Assembly: GCF_003846185.1 (NCBI RefSeq)
Contig: NZ_ML123034.1
Coordinates: 1,089,726-1,153,725 of the forward strand
Length of the DNA stretch: 64,000 bases
Origin: Streptomyces sp. ADI96-02
Lineage (GTDB): Bacteria > Actinomycetota > Actinomycetes > Streptomycetales > Streptomycetaceae
Direction: 5' to 3'
The translations under genes and the position numbers were made by a program. Below are positions 25,417 to 33,145 of this stretch, piece after piece. Below the pieces are notes generated by a model that was not told where the DNA came from, searched no databases, and saw only the letters and a program-made list of their open reading frames with translations. Position 1 is the stretch's first letter, and each line of letters opens with the position of its first letter.

Positions 25417-26346
25417 ATGACGGCGTTGCCAGGACCGCTGAGATCCATGGTCTTCAGGAACGAGGACCTTCCGGCGCTCTTCCACCACACGGACGCGGTC
25501 GCCGTGGCACGTCAGCGGGAGGCCGTGAACACCACGAGGGTCCAGTTGGCCCTGCTGGTGGCCGGTGCGGTGCCCACGGCGCTGCCGTGGAGCGGGCAGG
25601 ACGGTCCGGCGGCGCGGCTCCTCCACGTGGTCGCGGTCCTGGCGTACCTGGGCGTCCTGTTCACGACCTATCTCGCCTCCCGGCGCAAAGCAAAGTCGCA
25701 CTGGCAACTGAACCGCTCCGCCGCCGAGTTCATCAAGTCGCTCTGCTGGCGCTACGCGGTGCACGGCTCGCCCTTCGACACCGCCACGCCGCATCCGGAG
25801 GCGCTGTTCGCCAACCGGCTGGAGGAAGGACTCCAGGAACTGCGGAAGGTGGGCTGGTCCGATCCGCGCGAGGCGATGGCGGAGTCCGGCGGGGCGGTCA
25901 TCACGGACGCCATGCGCGCGTTGCGGGAGAAGGCGTTCACCGTGCGCAAGGAGACGTACGTGCGGGACCGGCTGATCGAGCAGCGGCGGTGGTATCGCAG
26001 GCGGCGGCTGGTGTCCCGGCGCGGGGCGCTCGTGTGGTCCGGGGCCGTCGTCGCGCTGACGCTTCCGGCGCTCGCGCTGAGCGTGCCGGCGGCGTTCGGG
26101 GCGGGGAGGTCCTTCGGACTGACCGGGGTGCTGTCGGCGGCCGGTGCGGCCTGCCTCGCCTGGAACGAGACGCGCCGCCACCATCCGCTGATCTCCGCGC
26201 ACTCGCTGGTGGAGGAGGACCTGGAGTCGATGCAGGCCGCGATGGAGACCACGCTCACCGAGCGGCAGTGGCCCGTCGCCGTCTTCGAGACCGAGCGGAT
26301 CGTGTCGCCGGAGCACACCGACTGGCTTGCCCGGCACCGAACTTGA
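25417..26346 (+). CDS. SLATT/DUF4231-like membrane protein
   Basis: 309-residue protein with four predicted transmembrane helices in two pairs: about 46-62 (VQLALLVAGAVPTALPW) with 70-88 (LLHVVAVLAYLGVLFTTYL), then about 209-229 with 236-255. Polar helical segments lie between and after the pairs (NRSAAEFIKSLCWRYAV; ETYVRDRLIEQRRWY). This matches the SLATT-type 2TM families (DUF4231), proposed pore-forming effectors of nucleotide-dependent conflict systems. ATG 25417 has GGGGG upstream; GTG 25411 is an alternative. It converges on a SLOG-like gene with only 7 bases between stops. Family call from motif and topology; effector role is inference. Confidence 0.75.
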   Translation: MTALPGPLRSMVFRNEDLPALFHHTDAVAVARQREAVNTTRVQLALLVAGAVPTALPWSGQDGPAARLLHVVAVLAYLGVLFTTYLASRRKAKSHWQLNRSAAEFIKSLCWRYAVHGSPFDTATPHPEALFANRLEEGLQELRKVGWSDPREAMAESGGAVITDAMRALREKAFTVRKETYVRDRLIEQRRWYRRRRLVSRRGALVWSGAVVALTLPALALSVPAAFGAGRSFGLTGVLSAAGAACLAWNETRRHHPLISAHSLVEEDLESMQAAMETTLTERQWPVAVFETERIVSPEHTDWLARHRT

Positions 26347-26353
26347 CGAATCG

Positions 26354-26833
26354 TCAGGTGCGTTCCACTCCGTCCCGCCAGATGACGGTGACCGGCCGGC
26401 CCAGCGCCCGTGCGTAGGTGACGATGTCGCCCGTGCCGCCGAGGCCCCGGGCCGGGAGGCCGTCCCAGACCGCGAGCAGCCGGTCGCAGTGGTCGGCGAT
26501 GTACGCCCCCGCCGCGTAGTACGCCTCGTCGGTGGAGTGCGGGAAGTCGAGGCGGACCTCCTGGGCGGCCCGCGCCCTGAGCGTGCGGTAGCGGGCCAGG
26601 TCGGCGGCGTTGTCGAAGCAGGCCTCGTAGTCGCCGCTGGGGATCACCGCCGTCAGCTCCGCGCCGCAGGTCAGCGCGAGGTCGGCGAAGAGCTGGTCCG
26701 CGCCGACCGCCAGGCTGGAGAGCGCCTGCGTCGCGCCGTCGAGGCCGCACAGGGCGGCCCGCAGCCCGGCCAGCACATGGGCCCGCGCGGCGGCGGGGAT
26801 CGTACGGTGACCGGTCACTCCGATGCGATTCAC
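26354..26833 (-). CDS. SLOG-family Rossmannoid protein (TIR/LOG-like nucleotide binder)
   Basis: 159-residue cytosolic protein. It starts VNRIGVTGHRTI, the first strand-loop of SLOG proteins. The middle has the acidic/hydrophobic pattern SSLAVGADQLFAD, and a glycine-rich GLGGTGDIVTYAR sits at the LOG-like phosphate-binding loop before the last strand. SLOG domains are thought to bind or process NAD/ADP-ribose-like nucleotides and often pair with SLATT membrane proteins, as seen here on the facing strand. GTG 26833 gives a start typical of the family; the weak AGG-type site and the upstream Cys/Pro-rich residues argue against a longer start. Function in the cell is not known. Confidence 0.75.
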   Translation of the reverse strand: MNRIGVTGHRTIPAAARAHVLAGLRAALCGLDGATQALSSLAVGADQLFADLALTCGAELTAVIPSGDYEACFDNAADLARYRTLRARAAQEVRLDFPHSTDEAYYAAGAYIADHCDRLLAVWDGLPARGLGGTGDIVTYARALGRPVTVIWRDGVERT

Positions 26834-26960
26834 GGACCTGCAACCCCCTGGTGTCCGCGGGGGCTTCGGCGGACTCGCCCCGCAGCCCGACAAGTGCCCG
26901 CCCCCGTGCCTGCCTGCGCGCCCGATCGTGGGCCCATCCTCTCAAAAGCCGCGGGACGTA

Positions 26961-26998
26961 CGGGAGCCCTCGTCCGGAATTCCGGAGGAGGGCTCCCG
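26961..26998 (-). terminator. hairpin ending the monooxygenase/ABC operon
   Basis: A 19-base inverted repeat with one mismatch (outer arms CGGGAGCCCTC / GAGGGCTCCCG, inner TCCGGA / TCCGGA), 47 bases after the DUF1684 gene stop. It lies between that operon and the SLOG gene. Confidence 0.75.
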
Positions 26999-27045
26999 TG
27001 CCGGAGGTGCGCGCGGCGATCCCGTCGGGCGCCGGGGCGTCCGGG

Positions 27046-27867
27046 TCAGGCGTCGATACGGTTCCGCTCCCCCGCCGGGACGGGCACCGCGAGCGTGTTG
27101 CCCGGCGGCGGGAACGGGCAGATGAAGTGGTCGGCGAAGGCGCACGGAGGCAGCAGGGCCCGGTTGAAGTCGACGCCCACGCCGCCGTCGGCGTCCGGGG
27201 CCCCGGGCCGCAGGAAGCGGAAGCGGTAGCTTCCGTTCCCGCTGGTGGCGTCGGCGAAGACGGCCCACAGCGAACCGTCGGGCTCCACCGCGGCCTGGAG
27301 CGTGTGCTCGTCCGCGCCGACCGTGAAGGCGATCTCCCCGGCCAGAGCGAGCCCCCGCTCCACCCCGTCGGCGTTGGCGACGCGGACGGTCCGGTCGGCG
27401 GCGTACGGGCGGAACGTCCCCCGCAGCGCCCAGGCCGGGTCGTACGGGGTCGCGTCGATGGTCGAGAAGGCGTGCCGGGCCGCCGAGCCGGGGTCGAAGT
27501 CCCGTACCGCCCAGAGTCCTTCGCGGCGCAGCACCACCAGCCGCCGGTCCCCGTGCGCGACCCGGGAGCCGCCGGCGGGTCCGCTGTCCGCGCCCAGCCG
27601 GACCTCGCCGGCCTGCGGGGCGCCGTCGACCGTGAGCCCTTCCTCGGCACGGGCGGTGAGCACCACGGCGTCGCCCTCCTCGCGCCACTGCCCGGGGACG
27701 TTCGCGATCCTCCCGTCGGGGTGGTCGGACAACCAGTGGGTCCCGGCCAGGGAGAGGGGCCCGTGCGGGACGGCCACGGCGACGACGCGCTCCCGGTGCC
27801 ACCGCTGCCAGTCCCGCCGGGCGTCCTGCTCGCCGTCCGCTCGGTGCTGTCGTACGTCCGTGCTCAT
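27046..27867 (-). CDS. DUF1684 domain protein
   Basis: 273-residue cytosolic protein matching the DUF1684 pattern: an N-terminal helix (DWQRWHRERVVAVAVPHGPLSL), a beta-rich middle, and the conserved end FDFN/DFNRALLPPCAFADHFICPFPPPGN, which carries two cysteines and a histidine. The biochemical function is unknown in the family. Its start lies 4 bases after the stop of the upstream monooxygenase gene, and it is last in the operon before a terminator, so it probably serves the same pathway. Confidence 0.88.
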   Translation of the reverse strand: MSTDVRQHRADGEQDARRDWQRWHRERVVAVAVPHGPLSLAGTHWLSDHPDGRIANVPGQWREEGDAVVLTARAEEGLTVDGAPQAGEVRLGADSGPAGGSRVAHGDRRLVVLRREGLWAVRDFDPGSAARHAFSTIDATPYDPAWALRGTFRPYAADRTVRVANADGVERGLALAGEIAFTVGADEHTLQAAVEPDGSLWAVFADATSGNGSYRFRFLRPGAPDADGGVGVDFNRALLPPCAFADHFICPFPPPGNTLAVPVPAGERNRIDA

Positions 27868-27871
27868 GCGG

Positions 27872-29164
27872 TCAACCTTTCCACACCGGCTCCGCCAGGC
27901 CGAGGTGCGACCGCAGGGTGGAGCCGGAGTACTCGGAGCGGAAGGCTCCGCGTTCCTGGAGGAGCGGGACGACCCGGTCGACGAAGTCGTCCAGGCCGCC
28001 GGGGGTGAGGTGCGGTACGAGGATGAAGCCGTCGGCGGCGTCCGCGTCGACGAAGGCGGTCAGCTCGGCCGCGACGGTCTCCGGCGAGCCGATGAACGAC
28101 TGACGGGTGGTCGTCTCGATGACCGTCTGCCGGATGGAGAGCCCCTTGGCCTCGGAGACCGCGCGCCAGCGGGCCGCCACCGCGAGCGGGTCGCCGTGCC
28201 GGACCCGGCCCTGGACGATCTCGGAGTCGGGCACCGGGTCGGTCGCGGGGAGCGGCCCGTCGGGGTCGTACCCGGAGAGGTCGTGGCCCCAGACCTGTTC
28301 CAGGGCGAGCAGCGCGGTCTGCGGCGAGACCTGGCGGCGGCGGATCTCGGCGGCCCGCTCCTGGGCCTCGGCGTCGGTGTCGCCGACGACCACGGTGACC
28401 CCGGGCATGATCGTGAGCTGGTCGGGGGTCCTGCCGTACGCGGCGAGCCGCCCCTTGACGTCGGCGTAGAAGGCGCGGCCCGCCTCCAGCGTTCCGTGGC
28501 GGGTGAAGACGACGTCGGCGGCGGAGGCGGCGAACTCCCGGCCCTCGGCGGAGTCCCCGGCCTGGATCACCACCGGGTGGCCCTGCGGCGAGCGCGGCAC
28601 GGTGAACTCGCCGGAGATCGTGAACTGCGGGCCGTCGTGCGCGAAGGGCCGCGAGCGGCCGTCGGGCGTCCAGGCGTCCCACAGTTCCCGGGCGGCGGCG
28701 ACGAACTCGGCCGCCCGCGTGTAGCGTTCGGCGCGGTCGAGGAAGCCGCCGCGGCGGAAGTTCTCCCCGGTGAAGGCGTCGGAGGAGGTCACCACGTTCC
28801 AGGCGGCCCGGCCCCCGCTGAGGTGGTCGAGGGTGGCGAGCCGGCGGGCCAGTTCGTACGGCTCGTTGAAGGTGGCGTTGACGGTGGCGGCGAGGCCGAG
28901 CCGGTCGGTGACGGCGGCCAGCGCGTTCAGCACGGTCAGCGACTCGGGCCGGCCGACCACGTCGAGATCGTGGATCAGGCCGTTGTGCTCGCGCAGCCGC
29001 AGTCCCTCGGCGAGGAAGAAGAAGTCGAACCTGCCGCGCTCCGCCGTCCGCGCCAGGTGCTCGAAGGACGAGAAGTCGATCTGGCTCCCGGAGCGCGGAT
29101 CGGCCCACACGGTGGTGCTGTTGACGCCCGGGAAGTGGGCGGCCAGATGCATCTGGCGGGGCAC
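27872..29164 (-). CDS. FMN-dependent monooxygenase of the NtaA/SnaA/DszA (SoxA) family
   Basis: 430-residue luciferase-fold enzyme. Family motifs include the FDFFFLAEGLRLRE start, GLAATVNATFNEPYELARRLATLDHLSGGR, WNVVTSS and the FTRHGTLEAGRAF region. These enzymes use reduced FMN from a separate reductase and O2 to oxidise substrates such as nitrilotriacetate, pristinamycin precursors, dibenzothiophene sulfone, or S-alkyl cysteines (B. subtilis CmoJ). GTG 29164 is used because AAGGAGG lies 8 bases upstream inside the end of the preceding gene; ATG 29152 is the alternative. It sits 2 bases after the second monooxygenase. Cluster context favours an organosulfur substrate. Confidence 0.9.
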   Translation of the reverse strand: MPRQMHLAAHFPGVNSTTVWADPRSGSQIDFSSFEHLARTAERGRFDFFFLAEGLRLREHNGLIHDLDVVGRPESLTVLNALAAVTDRLGLAATVNATFNEPYELARRLATLDHLSGGRAAWNVVTSSDAFTGENFRRGGFLDRAERYTRAAEFVAAARELWDAWTPDGRSRPFAHDGPQFTISGEFTVPRSPQGHPVVIQAGDSAEGREFAASAADVVFTRHGTLEAGRAFYADVKGRLAAYGRTPDQLTIMPGVTVVVGDTDAEAQERAAEIRRRQVSPQTALLALEQVWGHDLSGYDPDGPLPATDPVPDSEIVQGRVRHGDPLAVAARWRAVSEAKGLSIRQTVIETTTRQSFIGSPETVAAELTAFVDADAADGFILVPHLTPGGLDDFVDRVVPLLQERGAFRSEYSGSTLRSHLGLAEPVWKG

Positions 29165-29166
29165 GG

Positions 29167-30246
29167 TCAGCCCTCCTTCGGCGCGGTGGGGGCGGTGGCG
29201 GCGTAGCGGCTGGCGGGGCGGACGAGTCCGAGGTGTTCGCGCAGGGTGCCGCCGGGGTGGAAGGTGCGGAAGAGGCTGCGGTGCTGGAGGAGGGCCACGG
29301 TGCCGTTGACGATCCTTTCGAGGTCGCGCTCGGGTGTGATGGGCGTGAGGTGGAAGCCGTCCGCCGCGCCCGCCCGGTGCCACCGGGCGATGAGGTCGGC
29401 GAGGTCGACCGGGCCGCCCCGGAAGTAGCCGCCCCGGCCGGCCAGTCGCGGGCCGCTGTCCAGTCCGGGTTCCGGGGCCGTCTCGACGTCGCCTAGGTCG
29501 ACGGTGAGGGCGACCAGGATCCGCAGGGCCGCGGGGTCGCGGCCGAGGGCGGCGGCGCCCGCGCGCACCTCGTCGCGGACGGCCGCGGCCTGTTCGGGCG
29601 TGACGGCCCGGATGTGGACGACGTCGGCGTGCCGGATCGCCGCCTGCCGGGCCGCGGGGGTGGTGGCGTCGATGACGGTGACGGGCCGGCCCTGCGGCGG
29701 GCGCGGCACGATGGCGGGACCGCGTACGGAGAAGGCGGAGCCCTGGAAGTCGACGTAGTGCAGCTTGTCCCGGTCGATGAACCGGCCGGTGGCGGTGGAG
29801 CGGATCTCGGCGTCGTCCTCCCAGCTGTCCCAGAGCCGGGCGGACACGTCGGCCACCTCCCCGGCCTCCTGCCACAGGGCGGCGGGCGGCGCGGCGGAGC
29901 GGCGGCCGAACAGCCGGGCCTCCGCCTCGGTGGTGGACACGTCCGCGATCCAGCCGGCCCGGCCGCGGCTCACCCAGTCCAGGGTGGCGACGGCGGAGGA
30001 GACGTGGAAGGGCTCGGTGTGGGTGGTGGTGACGGTCGGGACGAGGCCGACGCGGTCGGTGGCGGGCGCGACGCGGGCGAGGACGGCGAGCGCGTCGAGC
30101 CCGGGGCGGGCGAAGGAGTCGCCGAGGGTGACGTAGTCGAGCGCGCCGCCTTCGGCGAGCCGGGCGAGGCGGAGGTAGTGGCCGGCGTCGTAGTGCGGCG
30201 GGCCGCCGATCTCGGCGGCCAGGTGGAGGGAAGTGCGGACGGACAT
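29167..30246 (-). CDS. LLM-class flavin-dependent monooxygenase
   Basis: 359-residue luciferase-fold protein with the TIM-barrel pattern (HLAAEIGGPPHYDAGHYLRLARLAEGG; LDYVTLGDSFARPGLDAL; RVGLVPTVTTTHTEPF; STLDWVS-like VATLDWVSRGRAG). It is related to but distinct from the downstream SoxA-type enzyme. It needs FMNH2 from another protein; no flavin reductase is in the cluster. ATG 30246 has GAGAGG upstream. It is directly coupled to the next monooxygenase, suggesting sequential oxidation or two related substrates. Resemblance to the pair CmoO/CmoJ of the B. subtilis ytm operon is an inference from context. Confidence 0.88.
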   Translation of the reverse strand: MSVRTSLHLAAEIGGPPHYDAGHYLRLARLAEGGALDYVTLGDSFARPGLDALAVLARVAPATDRVGLVPTVTTTHTEPFHVSSAVATLDWVSRGRAGWIADVSTTEAEARLFGRRSAAPPAALWQEAGEVADVSARLWDSWEDDAEIRSTATGRFIDRDKLHYVDFQGSAFSVRGPAIVPRPPQGRPVTVIDATTPAARQAAIRHADVVHIRAVTPEQAAAVRDEVRAGAAALGRDPAALRILVALTVDLGDVETAPEPGLDSGPRLAGRGGYFRGGPVDLADLIARWHRAGAADGFHLTPITPERDLERIVNGTVALLQHRSLFRTFHPGGTLREHLGLVRPASRYAATAPTAPKEG

Positions 30247-30359
30247 GCGGGACCTCTCGGATGGGCGGTCGGTCGGGGCCGCCCGGGGGCCGGGCGCATC
30301 GGCCGCGGGCCCCGGGGGCCCGGCGGATCCGGCTTGGGGCCCTGGGCGGGCCGGGCGGG
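30247..30359. other. GC-rich spacer inside the ABC/monooxygenase operon
   Basis: 113 bases with a strong local GC hairpin around 30306-30322 (GGGCCC facing GGGCCC). It may reduce read-through from the transporter genes into the monooxygenase genes. No gene. Confidence 0.35.
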
Positions 30360-31340
30360 TCAGCTCTCGGTCCTGGGCAGGCCGGGCGGGTTGATCTCCG
30401 ACTTCTCCACGGCCTCGCCGCTCAGCCCCCAGCGCTTGAGCACCTTGCCGTAGGAGCCGTCCCGCACGATGTGGTCGATCGCCGCGGCGTACGCGTCGAC
30501 CAGGCCGCTGCCCTTCCTGGTGGTGGCCGCGATCTTGCCCTGGAGGTCGCCGCCCGCGCCGGAGAGGGTGCCGATGATCTCGGACTGGCCGGCCGTGGCC
30601 ACGTGGTACGCGGCGGCCGGGCTCGGGCCGAGGTAGGCGTCGATGCGGCCGGACTGGAGGGCCAGGTAGTAGTCGGTGTCCTTCTGGAAGTACGTGATGT
30701 CCACCGGCTTCCGCCCGGCCTCGACGTTCTGTTCGCTCCAGTCGACGAGGATCTTCTCCTGGTTGGTGCCGGAGGAGACCGCGATGGTGCGTCCCGCGAC
30801 GTCGGCGGGTCCCTTCACCTTCCAGCCGGAGCCCTTCTTGGCCTCGAAGGCGATGTTGTCGAGCCGGTAGGTCGCGAAGTCGTACCTGTCCTTGCGCTCC
30901 TCGGTCACGGTGACGTTGGAGAGGACGGCGTCGAACTTGGAGCTGTCCAGGCCGACGAAGAGGTTCTCCCAGGAGACCTCCTCGAACTGCGGCTTCAGGC
31001 CGAGGGTGTCGGCGACGAGGGTGGCGATGTCGATCTCGGAGCCGATCCGGGTCCTGTCGTCGGTGGCGTAGAAGCCGAGCGGCGGTACGGCGTCGGCGCC
31101 GGCGCCGGCGCCGATCCGCAGGGTGCCGCGCTCGCGGACCGCGTCCGGGACGAGGGCGGCGGCGGCCTCCGCCTTCTCGCCTCGGATGCGGTTCTGGTCG
31201 GGCCCGATGTTGACCCCCGTGTCCTTCTGACCCTTGGGGGCGGCCAGGTCGGTGGCGGGGTCGGAGGCGCCGCAGGCGGTGAGCAGGACGGTGGAGGCGA
31301 GCAGGGTGACGGCGAGGGTGGCGCCGCGGCGGACGGACAC
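30360..31340 (-). CDS. polar amino-acid-type ABC transporter substrate-binding lipoprotein (SBP 1)
   Basis: 326-residue lipoprotein with a signal peptide and lipobox LLTACG (Cys about 22), so it is anchored outside the membrane. The body is a type II periplasmic binding fold of the SBP family 3: RGTLRIGAGAGADAVPPLGFYATD, EIDIATLVADTLGL, KFDAVLSNVTVTEERKDRYDFATY, and VAGRTIAVSSGTNQE. The family imports polar amino acids, including cystine. GTG 31340 has AAGGAG 8 bases upstream. The permease and ATPase genes immediately upstream form its transporter. The exact ligand is unknown; a sulfur amino acid is my inference. Confidence 0.92.
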   Translation of the reverse strand: MSVRRGATLAVTLLASTVLLTACGASDPATDLAAPKGQKDTGVNIGPDQNRIRGEKAEAAAALVPDAVRERGTLRIGAGAGADAVPPLGFYATDDRTRIGSEIDIATLVADTLGLKPQFEEVSWENLFVGLDSSKFDAVLSNVTVTEERKDRYDFATYRLDNIAFEAKKGSGWKVKGPADVAGRTIAVSSGTNQEKILVDWSEQNVEAGRKPVDITYFQKDTDYYLALQSGRIDAYLGPSPAAAYHVATAGQSEIIGTLSGAGGDLQGKIAATTRKGSGLVDAYAAAIDHIVRDGSYGKVLKRWGLSGEAVEKSEINPPGLPRTES

Positions 31341-31376
31341 GTACGTACTCCTTGCGGGGGTGGGACGCATGAGCGT

Positions 31377-32150
31377 TCAGAGGACCTTGGAGAGGAACGC
31401 GCGGGTGCGTTCCCGCACGGGGCGGTCGAGGACGTCGGCGGGCGCGCCCTGTTCGACGATCCGGCCCTCGTCCATGAAGACGACGGTGTCGGCGACCTCG
31501 CGGGCGAAGCCGATCTCGTGGGTGACGACGATCATCGTGGTGCCCGCGTCGGCCAAGTCCTTGATGACGTCGAGGACTTCGCCGACCAGTTCGGGGTCGA
31601 GCGCGGAGGTCGGCTCGTCGAAGAGCAGCAGCCGGGGTTCCAGGGCCAGCGCGCGGGCGATGGCGACGCGCTGCTGCTGGCCGCCGGAGAGCCGGCCGGG
31701 GTAGGCCGCCGCCTTGTCCGCGAGTCCGACCCGGGCGAGGAGCTGCTCGGCGGCGGCGACGGCCTCCTTGCGGGGGCGGCGCAGGGCGGAGACGGGGGCC
31801 TCGACGATGTTCTCCAGGACCGTGAGGTGCGGGAACAGGTTGAAGTTCTGGAAGACGAAACCGATCTTGGTGCGCTGGCGCAGCACCTCGCGCTCGCGCA
31901 GCTCGTAGAGCTTGTCGCCGTCCCGCCGGTAGCCGACCAGGGTCCCGTCCACGCTGATCCAGCCCTGGTCGGCCTTCTCCAGGTGGTTGACGGTGCGCAG
32001 CAGGGTGGACTTGCCGGAGCCGGAGGGGCCGAGGATCACGGTGACCTCTCCGGGCCGGACCGACAGGTCGATCCCGCGCAGCACCGGGAGGGAGCCGAAG
32101 CTCTTGTGCACGGAACGGATCTCGACCATGGCATCGCTGGGTGCGCTCAT
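31377..32150 (-). CDS. polar amino-acid ABC transporter ATPase
   Basis: 257-residue ABC ATPase with all motifs: Walker [12 protein letters not shown]-loop [14 protein letters not shown], signature [16 protein letters not shown], Walker [14 protein letters not shown] and H-switch VVTHEIGF. It belongs to the GlnQ/HisP/TcyC group. It is the only ATPase in a cluster that has two permease genes and two binding-protein genes, so it probably energises both. The ATG overlaps the stop of permease 1 by four bases. Confidence 0.96.
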   Translation of the reverse strand: MSAPSDAMVEIRSVHKSFGSLPVLRGIDLSVRPGEVTVILGPSGSGKSTLLRTVNHLEKADQGWISVDGTLVGYRRDGDKLYELREREVLRQRTKIGFVFQNFNLFPHLTVLENIVEAPVSALRRPRKEAVAAAEQLLARVGLADKAAAYPGRLSGGQQQRVAIARALALEPRLLLFDEPTSALDPELVGEVLDVIKDLADAGTTMIVVTHEIGFAREVADTVVFMDEGRIVEQGAPADVLDRPVRERTRAFLSKVL

Positions 32151-33082
32151 CGCACGGCCCCCTTGGCGTAGTGGCGTTCGACGTAGTACTGGAGGACGGA
32201 GAGCGCGGTGGTCAGCAGGATGTACCAGACGGTGGCGACCATCAGCAGCGGGACGACCCGGCCGCTGCGTCCGTAGACGACCTGGACCTGGTAGAAGAGT
32301 TCGCCGATCGCCATGACGGAGACGATCGAGGTGCCCTTGAACAGCGAGATGATCTCGTTGGCGGCGTTGGGCAGGATCGAGCGCATCGCCTGCGGCAGTA
32401 CGATCCGGCGGAGTTGGCGGAACCTGGGGATGCCGAGGGCGGCGGCTGCTTCCGACTGCCCGCTGCCGACGGCGAGTACGCCGCCGCGGACGATCTCCGC
32501 CGCGTACGCCGCCTGGTGCAGCGCCAGACCGAGGACGGCGGCGCTCATCGCCCCGACGAGGTTCATGGTGTCGAAGGTGATGAAGCCCGGCCCGAACGGG
32601 ATGCCGAACCGGAGCTCCTTGTAGAGGTAGGCCAGGTTGAACCAGAACAGCAGTTGCACGATGAGCGGGATCGAGCGGAACGCCCAGATGTAGCCGTGGG
32701 CGACGGACCGGAGGAACGGGCTGGCCGACAGGCGCATGAAGGCCAGCACGATGCCGAGGGCGAAGCCGAGCGCCGTTCCGTAGAAGGTCAGTTGGAGGGT
32801 GACCCAGACGGCCTTGAGGATGGTCGGCGCGGTGAAGAACCGCGCGAAGACGTCCCACTCCCAGCCGGGGTTGGTGATCAGCCCGTTCAGGAACTGGGCG
32901 AGCAGGACGGCGGTCGCGGCGACGGCGACCCACCGCCACGGGTGGCGCAGCGGGACGACGGTCAGCCCCGCGAGGTCGCCGCCGGAACCGGCCGGGGAAG
33001 CGGGGCCGGCCTGAGGAGCGGCGGGCGGACCGATGGGCGGGCCGGCGGGTGGATCGATGGGTGGATCGCTGGTCAGCGACAT
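32147..33082 (-). CDS. polar amino-acid ABC transporter permease 1
   Basis: 311-residue inner-membrane permease of the His/Glu/Gln/cystine family. An unusual 35-residue Pro/Gly/Ala-rich N-terminus precedes about five or six helices. The permease signature with the EAA loop reads [23 protein letters not shown] and contacts the ATPase. [13 protein letters not shown] and [11 protein letters not shown] are family hallmarks. AAGGA lies upstream of ATG 33082. Overlaps the ATPase gene (ATGA). Permease 2 in the same operon is a clear paralogue. Confidence 0.94.
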   Translation of the reverse strand: MSLTSDPPIDPPAGPPIGPPAAPQAGPASPAGSGGDLAGLTVVPLRHPWRWVAVAATAVLLAQFLNGLITNPGWEWDVFARFFTAPTILKAVWVTLQLTFYGTALGFALGIVLAFMRLSASPFLRSVAHGYIWAFRSIPLIVQLLFWFNLAYLYKELRFGIPFGPGFITFDTMNLVGAMSAAVLGLALHQAAYAAEIVRGGVLAVGSGQSEAAAALGIPRFRQLRRIVLPQAMRSILPNAANEIISLFKGTSIVSVMAIGELFYQVQVVYGRSGRVVPLLMVATVWYILLTTALSVLQYYVERHYAKGAVR

Positions 33083-33145
33083 GAGGAGGTTCCTTGGGCG
33101 CGGTGGTACGGAAAGGGGTGCGGCGCTACGGGAGCGGTGCGGCGG

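Noticed and set aside
16938..26833. Island as a mobile element or prophage
   Set aside because: No integrase, transposase, attachment repeats or tRNA edges were seen, and composition matches the flanks.
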